Part shown: piece after piece, positions 9,414-18,961 of the stretch
Layout: the number at the start of each line of letters is the position of its first letter
How positions within the stretch are numbered: position 1 is the stretch's first letter
From: Variovorax paradoxus
GTDB lineage: Bacteria; Pseudomonadota; Gammaproteobacteria; Burkholderiales; Burkholderiaceae_C
DNA length: 64,000 nucleotides
Reading direction: 5' to 3'
Assembly (NCBI RefSeq): GCF_018614875.1
Contig: NZ_JAGGNW010000002.1
Coordinates: forward strand, 186,001 to 250,000
The notes under the pieces: generated by a model
Seen by the model: the letters and a program-made list of their open reading frames with translations, nothing else
Told to the model about the DNA's origin: nothing
Database searches by the model: none
Program-made: the position numbers and the translations under genes

Positions 9414-10841
9414 TCAGGCCACCCGGAAGTTGAGGAACTGCCAGGGGTCGTCTTCGTCCTTCTCTTCGTGGAAGAGCGGGCTGCGGTCCTTCAGCGGCGT
9501 CCAGTCGCCGTACACGCCCACCACTTCTCCCAGGTAGGGCAGGGCGGCTTCCAGCACGATGCGGTGATCGAGGTCGTCCGGCTCCACCAGGCCGGCGCCG
9601 GGATTGCGCAGCGCCCACGACATCCCGCCCAGGATGCCGGCCACCACCTGCAGGCTGGTGGCGCTGTTGGCGGGCGCCAGTTCGCGCGCCCGCTCGATGG
9701 TGAGCCGCGAGCCATACCAGTAGACCCCCTTGGGATTGCCCATCAGCAACACGCCGAGTTCGTCCATGCCTTCGACGATCTCGTCGCGGACGATTCTCTG
9801 GCGGTGCTGCAGTCGCCAGTTGTTTCCCGCCACCTCGTGCAGCGAGAGCACCGCATCGTCGCAGGGGTGGTAGGCGTAGTGCACCGTGGGGCGGTACACC
9901 ACCTCGCCGTCCTTGCGCAGCGTCAGGTGGTCGGCAATCGAAATCGATTCGGCATGCGTCACCAAAAAGCCGTGGTACGGGCCCTCCAGCGGCGTCCAGC
10001 TGCGCACCCGCGTGCCGATGCCGGGGCGCCTGAGATAGATGGCCGCATCGCTGCCGAAGCCGTGCCGCGCGGCGTCGGCCGGCCAGTGCCGCTCGTGCGT
10101 TCCCCATCCCAGTTCGGCGGGTTGCAGGCCTTCGTCGACAAAGCCACGCACCGACCAGGTGTTGACGAATTCGTTGCGCTGCTTGCGCTCTTTCGCCACC
10201 TGGGTGTCGCGTTCGGCGATGTGGATCACCTTGATGTCGAGCTGCTGCGCGAGCGCTGCCCAGTCCTCATAGCTCGCGGGCATGGATTCGAGCTCCGCAT
10301 GCGTGTCGGCCGCGATGTTCAGCAATGCCTGCTTGAGCAGCGCCGAGACCACTCCCGGATTGGCGCCTTGCGTGATCACCGCCGTGGGCCCGCCGCGCTT
10401 GTCGAGCCGGTAAGCCAGGAGCTCTTCGCGCAGGCTGTAGTTCGAGCGGCGGGAAGGCGGGAGCCCGGGATCGTCGTAGCGGCCGTCCCAGGGTTCGTTG
10501 CAGGTGTCGAGATAGAGCACCCCGCGTTCGCGGCAGAGCTTGATGAGCGCCAGGCTCGAAACGTCGACCGACAGGTTGACCAGGAAGTCGCCCTTGCTCA
10601 GCAGGGGCTCCAGCACGGCGGAGAAGTTGCCTTCCTCCAGCCGCGTGGGAATGACTTCGACGCCCAGTTCCCTGGCAAGCCCGCTGCGGTCTTCGCCCGC
10701 CTGCACGATCTTGATATCGGTCGCCTTCAGGCCGAAATGGCGGAACAGCAAAGGCAGCAGCGCCTGGCCGATGGAGCCGAAGCCGATCATCGTGAGCTTG
10801 CCGTCGAAACGGGCCAGCGGTCCGTTCTTCTTCTTGGTCAT
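9414..10841 (-). CDS. hss: Homospermidine synthase
   Basis: 475 residues, matching bacterial homospermidine synthases (about 470-480) of the saccharopine dehydrogenase-like fold. It makes sym-homospermidine from two putrescines using NAD as a prosthetic hydride carrier. The NAD-binding motif MIGFGSIGQALLPLL starts at residue 18. Characteristic segments are DTCNEPWDGRY, ITQGANPGVVSAL and the C-terminal GDWTPLKDRSPLF. The stop codon directly abuts the TTG start of the amine oxidase. Upstream on the same strand are a 29-codon small ORF and a hairpin, then tRNA-Gly. Confidence 0.93.
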   Translation of the reverse strand: MTKKKNGPLARFDGKLTMIGFGSIGQALLPLLFRHFGLKATDIKIVQAGEDRSGLARELGVEVIPTRLEEGNFSAVLEPLLSKGDFLVNLSVDVSSLALIKLCRERGVLYLDTCNEPWDGRYDDPGLPPSRRSNYSLREELLAYRLDKRGGPTAVITQGANPGVVSALLKQALLNIAADTHAELESMPASYEDWAALAQQLDIKVIHIAERDTQVAKERKQRNEFVNTWSVRGFVDEGLQPAELGWGTHERHWPADAARHGFGSDAAIYLRRPGIGTRVRSWTPLEGPYHGFLVTHAESISIADHLTLRKDGEVVYRPTVHYAYHPCDDAVLSLHEVAGNNWRLQHRQRIVRDEIVEGMDELGVLLMGNPKGVYWYGSRLTIERARELAPANSATSLQVVAGILGGMSWALRNPGAGLVEPDDLDHRIVLEAALPYLGEVVGVYGDWTPLKDRSPLFHEEKDEDDPWQFLNFRVA

Positions 10842-10871
10842 GCGTCACCTCGCTGAGTGGCACCGGGTTGG

Positions 10872-10961
10872 TCAGCCTTTCAGTTCGCTCGCGAAAATGT
10901 GGCGCTGCCGGAACGGCGGATGCGTCAGCTCGCCTTTGCCGATGGTGTAGGAGGACTCCAT
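10872..10961 (-). CDS. Candidate 29-residue leader/small ORF upstream of hss
   Basis: An ATG at 10961 opens 29 codons ending in TGA at 10872, 30 bp before the hss start codon and on the same strand. The predicted peptide begins MESSYTIGKGELTHPPF. No clear Shine-Dalgarno sequence is visible and no family is recognised. Leader peptides that sense polyamines are known before other polyamine genes, so a regulatory role is possible; a meaningless ORF is equally possible. Confidence 0.3.
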   Translation of the reverse strand: MESSYTIGKGELTHPPFRQRHIFASELKG

Positions 10962-10979
10962 GAGCGACGGGTGGCTCGC

Positions 10980-11002
10980 TGGACCACACCATCAATGGTC
11001 CA
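10980..11002. promoter_or_regulatory. 7-bp dyad upstream of hss
   Basis: TGGACCA at 10980-10986 and TGGTCCA at 10996-11002 form a perfect 7-bp inverted repeat with a 9-nt spacer, without a following T-run. It lies between the tRNA-Gly gene and hss, so it could be an operator or an RNA hairpin in the tRNA trailer/hss leader. Confidence 0.4.
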
Positions 11003-11100
11003 CACACATCAGCTGGGGCGTGACACACCCGGGTGACGCACAGGGACCTGAGAAGCTCTGGGCTTCATGCGGTTGCCCTTGGAGAAGAGGGAAAACCGGG

Positions 11101-11174
11101 TGGAGCGGGTGAAGGGAATCGAACCCTCGTATGAAGCTTGGGAAGCTGCCGTTCTGCCATTGAACTACACCCGC
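11101..11174 (-). tRNA. tRNA-Gly (anticodon CCC)
   Basis: The complementary strand folds as a 74-nt tRNA with encoded CCA. The acceptor stem is GCGGGTG/CACCCGC, the D arm GTTC-AATGGCA-GAAC, the anticodon loop TTCCCAA giving anticodon CCC, and the T arm GGG-TTCGATT-CCC. It closely follows the bacterial tRNA-Gly(CCC) layout. One odd point is a C-U mismatch at the second anticodon-stem pair (GCAGC/GCTTC). A degenerate mobile-element region begins just beyond its 5' end. Confidence 0.95.
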
Positions 11175-11401
11175 ATTTCATAACCTGTTGATAGGCAACG
11201 CGTTTTTGGCCTAAGTGCTTGATCTACAGAGGGAAATTCGGCTTTCGAGGCTGGGCCTGTTGCCCATCCGCCGCCAGCCACCCGGCTATACACGTCGCGC
11301 TTCAGCGTAGGTTTTGGCGTAGCTTTTTGAGAAAGCCTACCTGCGACCCACCCGTCGAGGGCATGCCTGCGCCTCAACGACAGCCCGGAGTATACGTTTC
11401 C

Positions 11402-11493
11402 ATGTTCTTCGATGCCCGCGCTGCCAAGCAACTGAAGCCTGGCGAGCATCTCGTCGTCGACGGCTGCGAGGGGCCGCGCCTCGTCGATGCCCG
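11402..11493 (+). pseudogene. Tyrosine integrase remnant (N-terminal arm-binding fragment)
   Basis: The frame beginning at the ATG at 11402 encodes about 30 residues resembling the start of phage/island tyrosine integrases with an arm-binding domain (MFFDARAAKQLKPGEH, then VVDGCEGPRL). After about residue 30 the similarity vanishes and the frame continues through unrelated sequence. No catalytic domain remains in the window. The fragment lies 228 bp from the 5' end of tRNA-Gly, consistent with an island that once inserted nearby and was then deleted. Confidence 0.6.
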
Positions 11494-11544
11494 CGGCGAG
11501 CGGTACACGCAGCATGACTTCTCGACCCGCCTACAACGCCCACA

Positions 11545-11634
11545 CCTACGATGCCGAGCGTCGGCTTCGCGCGCAGCGTTGATGGCGGTCATCTTTTCGG
11601 TGCTGCCGCCCTTGTCCGGGTGGTGCTTTGAGGT
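11545..11634 (-). pseudogene. J-domain (DnaJ-like) fragment
   Basis: On the minus strand the segment reads HHPDKGGSTEKMTAINAARE, the HPDKGG turn and helix III of a J-domain. No helix I/II precedes it and the frame falls into nonsense afterwards. It is interpreted as debris of a DnaJ-domain protein carried by the former mobile region; the similarity is short but specific. Confidence 0.5.
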
Positions 11635-11743
11635 CACGGGCGTGCTCCCACGGCGCACCGTCCTTCAGGCGGTTTCTCTGCGGGCCTGCAACCCGTCGTT
11701 TCGAAGGTGGTGCACGATTTCGGGAAATCCCGAGGCCACCGCA

Positions 11744-12010
11744 ATGACAGACGACAGCACACCCATTTCAGACGGCCAATACCTTGAATACCGGGGATTC
11801 CGCTTTGAGCTTCGCGCGGAGCCAGTACACGGCGGCTACCGGCCGATCGTTGTTCTTGTCCGCACGCCTGCGGATGAGGAAGAAACGCAGTTGCCGAACG
11901 ACACAGAAGAGATCGCGTATGGCACGGAGGCGGAGGCAACCCGGCACGCAGAGCAACAGGCAATGCGCTGGGTTCATGACCGCACCGGCGACGGGCAAGC
12001 GCAGTTCTAG
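11744..12010 (+). CDS. Small acidic hypothetical protein
   Basis: 88 residues starting at the ATG at 11744 (MTDDSTPISDGQYLEYRGF). The sequence looks like a genuine small fold: a beta hairpin (YRGFRFELRAEPVHGGYRPIV), an acidic loop, and a C-terminal helix (EAEATRHAEQQAMRWVHDR). Composition is normal for coding sequence, unlike the neighbouring debris. No family or function is recognised. It may be a passenger of the degenerate island. Confidence 0.55.
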   Translation: MTDDSTPISDGQYLEYRGFRFELRAEPVHGGYRPIVVLVRTPADEEETQLPNDTEEIAYGTEAEATRHAEQQAMRWVHDRTGDGQAQF

Positions 12011-12022
12011 TGGCGACTGTAC

Positions 12023-12160
12023 TCATGCGCGAGCTCCCTGCAGTTGGGCCTGCTCTAGGAGGCTGCGCACCGGTGGCAGGCACAAGACACTGTCACGCAG
12101 TGCCTCCAGGCTCCCGTCGTTCTGCAGATCGAAGTCCGCGTTGATCCTGTGCCGCAATGA
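12023..12160 (-). pseudogene. Possible C-terminal gene fragment, unidentified
   Basis: The minus-strand frame gives a plausible protein tail (INADFDLQNDGSLEALRDSV, then CLPPVRSLLEQAQLQGARA) ending at 12023. No start or upstream domain fits: upstream of about 12160 the same DNA codes for the cupin fragment on the other strand. It is probably a truncated remnant in the island scar. Identity unknown. Confidence 0.3.
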
Positions 12161-12179
12161 AGCGTTCTTGCCGCGCGGG

Positions 12180-12530
12180 CTGGAGTTCGATGCGCAGCCG
12201 GGGGACGCCATCTACTTTCCGAGTACCTCGCCCCACACGACGAGATCCAAGGCTGACCCGACCGGCCCCGGCGATCGCCTGTCGATCTCGATCGGGGTGA
12301 CCTTCTACACCGCTGCCACGCGCGAGGTGGCCCGCGTGCATCAGGTGAACCGGCTGATGCGCAAGTGCGGCCTGTCACCCTCGTATCCAGGGGAATCGCC
12401 CACCGCGGACGCAGTCAAATCGGCCGTCGGCGCCGGGCGCGCCCAACTCGGCGCCGCGCGCGCCCGGCTCATCGGCATGAAGGCCTCGGCGCGACGCTTC
12501 AAGCACACGCCGCCGCCGGGCTCCTACTGA
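12180..12530 (+). pseudogene. C-terminal fragment of a cupin/JmjC-like protein
   Basis: About 116 residues matching the end of a JmjC-like cupin: LEFDAQPGDAIYFPSTSPHT carries the second cupin motif, then LSISIGVTFYTAATREV and a basic tail. Everything N-terminal, including the first metal-binding motif, is missing, and the frame upstream of 12180 is unrelated. It is therefore a 5'-truncated pseudogene. Proteins of this type are often Fe/2-oxoglutarate hydroxylases, but this fragment cannot be active alone. Confidence 0.6.
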
Positions 12531-12679
12531 AAACGGACCTGCGCGTGTCCCTCCCTCTTGGACAACCACCGTCGGGCGGCCGTGCTGGCCTCCGATACGT
12601 CGTTCGCCATCAGGACCGAACGATCCGAACCTTCCCTCCCGTACGAAGCTTTTATGCGGCGCAGTCCAGCCGTGGACTG

Positions 12680-12952
12680 CTACGTTGACTTGTTCTTCTT
12701 CGCGGGTTTGTCCAAATCCTTGAAGAACTCCGAAGGCTGAATGTCCAGCGCCCTGATGATCTTCAGGATGTTGACCAAGGCGAGATTGTGTTCGCCGCGC
12801 TCGATGCCGCCCATGTAGCTGCGGTCGATGCCGCATGCATCGCCGAAGGCTTCCTGCGAGTAGCCGAGTGCCTTCCGCCGGCGACGAACAGCCTCCCCAA
12901 AAAGCACCAGTTCAGGTGCTTTTTGCTTTTCAGGGGGCTCGGTCTTGACCAT
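12680..12952 (-). CDS. XRE-family HTH transcriptional regulator
   Basis: 90 residues. A single helix-turn-helix domain spans about residues 18-75 (VRRRRKALGYSQEAFGDACG, then IDRSYMGGIERGEHNLALVN), followed by an alpha-helix and a Lys-rich tail. It is a cro/C1-type DNA-binding protein. It appears intact although it lies among pseudogenes. The first 15 residues are Lys/Pro-rich and their codons contain a perfect 10-bp palindrome that could serve as its own operator. A start at a later codon cannot be excluded. Confidence 0.88.
   Translation of the reverse strand: MVKTEPPEKQKAPELVLFGEAVRRRRKALGYSQEAFGDACGIDRSYMGGIERGEHNLALVNILKIIRALDIQPSEFFKDLDKPAKKNKST
12899..12924. promoter_or_regulatory. 10-bp perfect palindrome inside the 5' end of the XRE gene
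   Basis: AAAAAGCACC (12899-12908) and GGTGCTTTTT (12915-12924) are perfect inverted arms around a 6-nt loop. They overlap codons 10-18 of the regulator. Read as RNA it is terminator-like on both strands; as DNA it is a plausible autoregulatory operator. Confidence 0.5.
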
Positions 12953-13086
12953 GCATCGATGGTCCGGTTGTCATGCATAAAACTCCACGGAATAAGATTT
13001 CACGGGATATGGTTTCCGTTCGGCTACGATCTCTCTGCGTGAGGCAAGAGCCGACGCGATACCAATAAGCGACAGGGAGTTTCGAA

Positions 13087-13140
13087 ATGACGTGGAAGGG
13101 TTTTCTCGAGCGCGGCCCGGGCGAAGGGGTGCGGCCATGA
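13087..13140 (+). CDS. 17-codon upstream ORF overlapping the next gene
   Basis: ATG at 13087, preceded by GACAGGGAG, opens a 17-residue frame (MTWKGFLERGPGEGVRP). Its TGA overlaps the ATG of the following gene in an ATGA junction. The good ribosome-binding site here, and the weak one before the downstream ATG, suggest translational coupling. It could instead be a truncated gene end. Confidence 0.4.
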   Translation: MTWKGFLERGPGEGVRP

Positions 13141-13883
13141 AACGGATTGAAGGCAAGCTCAAGCGGCTCTCCTGCTTCTCTCCAGATACGCCCTTCGACA
13201 GGGCTTTCATGGCGTGCAAGACTCTGGCGCAGTTGGCGCACTGGTATGACCGCTGCACGGCGTCCGGTCGCCGGATGTCATCCGATGAGTTCGATTTTCT
13301 TGTCGCGCATGTCTCGGGCCTCAGGGCCACGGAGAAGATGGCGCGCAGCGAACGAGCCACGGTGAGGAGGGCCGACGAGTTCACCAGGTTCTTCTACGGC
13401 CAGGACCATCACGATTTCGGTGAAATTCGCGCGAGGCAGATCGAGATCGAAGGGGCTCGCTTCGACGAGGTGCCGCGCTACAGCGTGTGGACGCTCGGCT
13501 CCAGGCTCTGGTGCCTGCGCGTGCCGATGGAAAGTTGCGCAACCGCTTCGAGCCACGCGCTGAAACTCATCGCGCATGGAGGGCAACTGATCCGCGGCAG
13601 CTTGAGGAGCACCGAGCACGCGGAGCCGCTGATCAGCGCATTCGCACAAGGGGTGGTCCTGGGGTTCTACCGGCTGGCGAAGATCGATATCTCCACGGCG
13701 TTGGATGGCGTCAGTTTCTGGCGACGCTGCGAGTTGTCCAGCATCCATCAAGTGGGCGTGGACCGTGGCCAGCGAATTCGTGCGTCGCGCACTTACCGGT
13801 CCGTGCGGGCTCATGCCGGTCTCGGCGAGGATGTACCCGCAACAACGGGCTCCTCGCCCACGCCGGTGGCAAACCATCGATAG
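13137..13883 (+). CDS. Hypothetical protein, 248 residues
   Basis: An unrecognised soluble protein. The N-terminal third is charged and helical (DEFDFLVAHVSGLRATEKMA). The middle has a mixed alpha/beta look (VWTLGSRLWCLRVPMESCA, then ALKLIAHGGQLIRG). The last 35 residues are Arg/Ser/Thr-rich and probably not conserved, since they overlap a convergent frame. A start at 13092 would add 15 residues; 13137 is preferred because of the ATGA junction with the small upstream ORF. Codon use is slightly less GC-biased than in core genes. Probably an accessory gene of the island scar. Confidence 0.55.
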   Translation: MKRIEGKLKRLSCFSPDTPFDRAFMACKTLAQLAHWYDRCTASGRRMSSDEFDFLVAHVSGLRATEKMARSERATVRRADEFTRFFYGQDHHDFGEIRARQIEIEGARFDEVPRYSVWTLGSRLWCLRVPMESCATASSHALKLIAHGGQLIRGSLRSTEHAEPLISAFAQGVVLGFYRLAKIDISTALDGVSFWRRCELSSIHQVGVDRGQRIRASRTYRSVRAHAGLGEDVPATTGSSPTPVANHR

Positions 13884-14062
13884 GTGTTCGTTCGCTTGCC
13901 GACGCGCCCCGTGGTCCGCACGAACAGGTAACCCGCTGTCGCGTTACCCATCTCGTCGACGGGTATGCCGGCAGCCCGAAGCGCTGCAACCTTTTCGCTG
14001 ACGCTCAAGTAGAAGGACAACTGCAAAGTGATGGTTGCGTTGTGGATGATCCGGCTGACCAT
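13811..14062 (-). CDS. Hypothetical protein, 83 residues, overlapping its convergent neighbour
   Basis: The frame begins MVSRIIHNATITLQLSFYLS and contains AGYLFVRTTGRVGKRTNTYR. It has a credible mix of strands and helices and weaker GC bias than random antisense frames here. It overlaps the 3' end of the preceding plus-strand gene by 73 bp. A ribosome-binding-like AAGGAGAA lies about 25 bp upstream, so a slightly earlier GTG or TTG start is possible. No family is recognised. Confidence 0.4.
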   Translation of the reverse strand: MVSRIIHNATITLQLSFYLSVSEKVAALRAAGIPVDEMGNATAGYLFVRTTGRVGKRTNTYRWFATGVGEEPVVAGTSSPRPA

Positions 14063-14181
14063 TGCTTCGTTCGCGTGGGTTGGAAAAGCAGAGCTTCTCC
14101 TTACCAAACTCACAAGTGAAGACGCTGGCTGGTCGAAGGTGCGAATTTGCTCACGAAAGACAAGAAATCTTGCGTGGCCCA

Positions 14182-15003
14182 TCAGCGCAGAAAGACGTGT
14201 TCCATGAACTGCCTGATGGGGTACTGGATCACGGTCTCTACCCTGGTGGGTAGTTCCAGGGGCCGCATCAGCATCTTGAGTGTGCTGCCCGGGCTCAGGT
14301 GGGTACGCACGGTGCCGTTCATGCGCGTGCTCAGATGCTGGATGTAGGCCGTGTCTGCGGCGCGCTCGGGGGCGCGGGCGCGCACCACGTGGCGGATGGC
14401 GCAGTCGGCGTCCTCGCTCTTGAGTTCCAGCGTGCGCCGGCCGATGGTGCCCAGCACGCGCCAACGGCCCAGCCTTTCCTGTTGCCGGTAGCGGCGGAAA
14501 AAGCGGTAGAAGTGCTTGTAGTGGCTGACCTCGTCGGCCGCGATGCGGCTCGCCAGGTCGCGCAGCACCGGTTCGGCCGTGGCGCGCGCCAGGGCCCGGT
14601 AGTAGCTGGCGGTGCCGGTCTCGATCACGCAGCGCGCGGCCAGTTCGAGTCCGCGCGTCGGAGCGAGGAGTTCTACCTTGCAGTAGGTGGCGTAATCCTC
14701 CAGAAAGCCGCGGTAGGCGGTTTCCCAGTCGAATTCGGGCCAGACGTGGGACACGTAGGCGCGCAAGGCCCTGCCATGCTGCAGTTCCTCGGCTTCCCAG
14801 TGGTGGGCGAGCCAGGCGGTGACTTCGTCGTCGCCGTGGAAGAAGTCGACCAGGTTCTGGGTGTACAGGTCCGAGCCGCTTTCGATGAACGAGGCACAAG
14901 CAACGAGGTAGAAAAGATTCTCGTCCAGGCGGACCTCCGCGCGCGCAATGCGGGAGAAATCCAGATCCTCGATCTTCCAGTGTGCCGCCTCATGGCCTGC
15001 CAT
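14182..15003 (-). CDS. Ferritin-like di-iron domain protein
   Basis: 273 residues from the ATG at 15003, which follows AATCAAGGAGCATGC. A four-helix ferritin-like domain occupies about residues 20-175. Iron-ligand candidates are the ExxH motifs in WEAEELQHGRALRAY and RIAADEVSHYKHFY, plus upstream Glu residues. The C-terminal 80 residues are basic and end in a hydrophobic stretch (TRVETVIQYPIRQFMEHVF). Related proteins are annotated only as ferritin-like; an oxygenase or desaturase-like role is possible. The longer frame reaching back to 15162 overlaps the alaS promoter region and was not used. Confidence 0.8.
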   Translation of the reverse strand: MAGHEAAHWKIEDLDFSRIARAEVRLDENLFYLVACASFIESGSDLYTQNLVDFFHGDDEVTAWLAHHWEAEELQHGRALRAYVSHVWPEFDWETAYRGFLEDYATYCKVELLAPTRGLELAARCVIETGTASYYRALARATAEPVLRDLASRIAADEVSHYKHFYRFFRRYRQQERLGRWRVLGTIGRRTLELKSEDADCAIRHVVRARAPERAADTAYIQHLSTRMNGTVRTHLSPGSTLKMLMRPLELPTRVETVIQYPIRQFMEHVFLR

Positions 15004-15141
15004 GCATGCTCCTTGATTCAGGTCGAAATGAATAGGACGAAGCCGGGCGGGTTTGGTTCTGCGCGCTAATGCCCATATAAGTTTCGGCGTCCGCGCGGCG
15101 CTGGCGCCGCTCCCGGCGGGGCGTAGTCCGGTGGCAAAACC

Positions 15142-15147
15142 TATAAT
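15142..15147 (+). promoter_or_regulatory. Probable -10 element of the alaS promoter
   Basis: A perfect TATAAT lies about 100 bp before the alaS start codon in the divergent interval with the ferritin-like gene. No good -35 match is visible at 17 bp, so the promoter would be extended or activator-dependent. Confidence 0.4.
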
Positions 15148-15250
15148 CGTTGGTTCAAGCAAATCAAGCAGTCAGGTCGGTTGGACGCCGTGGTTTCGAC
15201 GAGAGGGTCGCCATTGCCAGGCCGACCTCGACAGAAGACGAAATCCAAAG

Positions 15251-17874
<2,624 letters not shown>

Positions 17875-17875
<1 letters not shown>

Positions 17876-18906
17876 TGGCCCAAGCCGAGGTGCCCGACCG
17901 GCCTCCCGGCGAAGTGCTGGTGATGGGGGCGGGCACCATCGGTTGCTTCATCGGCGGCAGCCTTGCAGCGGCGGGTGTTCCGGTCACCTTCGTCGGCCGT
18001 CCGCGCGTGCTGCATGACCTGGCGGAACATGGCCTGGCGCTGAGCGACCTCGAAGGCGGTGCGCATCGCGTGCCTGCCGCCAGCCTGCGCTTGAGCGAGC
18101 AGGTGCCCGTGGGTGCGATGCCGGCGCTGGTGCTGCTGTGCGTGAAGAGCGGCGCCACGGCCGAGGCGGCCGCCGAGCTTGCCTTTGCGCTGCCCGCGGG
18201 CACCGCGGTCGTCTCGTTTCAGAACGGCATTTCCAACTGTGCCGTGGCCTCGCGGGCAGGGCCCACGCTTGCCGTGCTGCCGGGCATGGTGCCGTACAAC
18301 GTGGCCGAAACAGGCCCGGGCGCTTTTCACCGGGGCACGGCCGGACGGCTGGCTGCAAAGGACGACGCCGCACTGCGGCCGTGGCTGCCGGTCTTCGAGC
18401 GTGCGGGCGTGCCGATCGACCTGCACGCCGATCTGCTGCCCGTGCAATGGGGCAAGCTGCTGATCAACCTCAACAACCCCGTCAACGCGCTCTCGGGCCT
18501 GCCGCTGCGCGACGAACTGCTGCAGCACGGCTACCGGCGCTGTTTTGCCGCGCTGATCGAGGAGGCGCTGGCCGTGCTCGGCCATGCCGGCATCGTGCCG
18601 GCACAGGTGGCCGCGGTGCCGGCGCAGCGGCTGTCGACGGTGCTGCGGCTGCCCGACTGGCTGTTTCGCATCGTCGCGGCGCGCATGCTGCGCATCGATG
18701 CCAAGGCCCGCTCCAGCATGGCGGACGACCTGGCGCTCGGACGACGCACCGAAATCGATGCGCTCAGCGGCGAAGTCGTGCGGCTTGCGCAAGACCTCGA
18801 CCTGGACGCCCCGCGCAACGCGAGAATGCTTGCGCTGCTTGACGACTGGCCGGGGCAGCCCACGCGCTGGACGGCACGGCAATTGCAAGACGCACTCGGC
18901 CTGTAG
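17875..18906 (+). CDS. 2-dehydropantoate 2-reductase family protein
   Basis: 343 residues, ApbA/PanE fold. An N-terminal NADP-binding Rossmann motif [21 protein letters not shown] is followed by CVKSG and SFQNGISN, then the C-terminal helical domain with [17 protein letters not shown], where the Lys and Asn are the expected catalytic residues. PanE reduces 2-dehydropantoate to pantoate in CoA synthesis. Several paralogues with other ketoacid substrates exist, so the exact substrate is uncertain. It is translationally coupled to alaS by a TGATG overlap. Confidence 0.85.
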
Positions 18907-18961
18907 CGCGGAACCTGTACTCTCGGGGGCCATTGCGTGTGGCTTTCAAGGGGTTGTTCTC

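Noticed and set aside
8181..10856. An 891-codon plus-strand ORF opposite the polyamine genes
   Set aside because: It spans two well-supported minus-strand genes and has no motif; high GC creates long antisense frames.
11175..14181. Attachment-site duplication of the tRNA-Gly 3' end
   Set aside because: I looked for a repeated copy of the tRNA 3' sequence across the degenerate region and found none.
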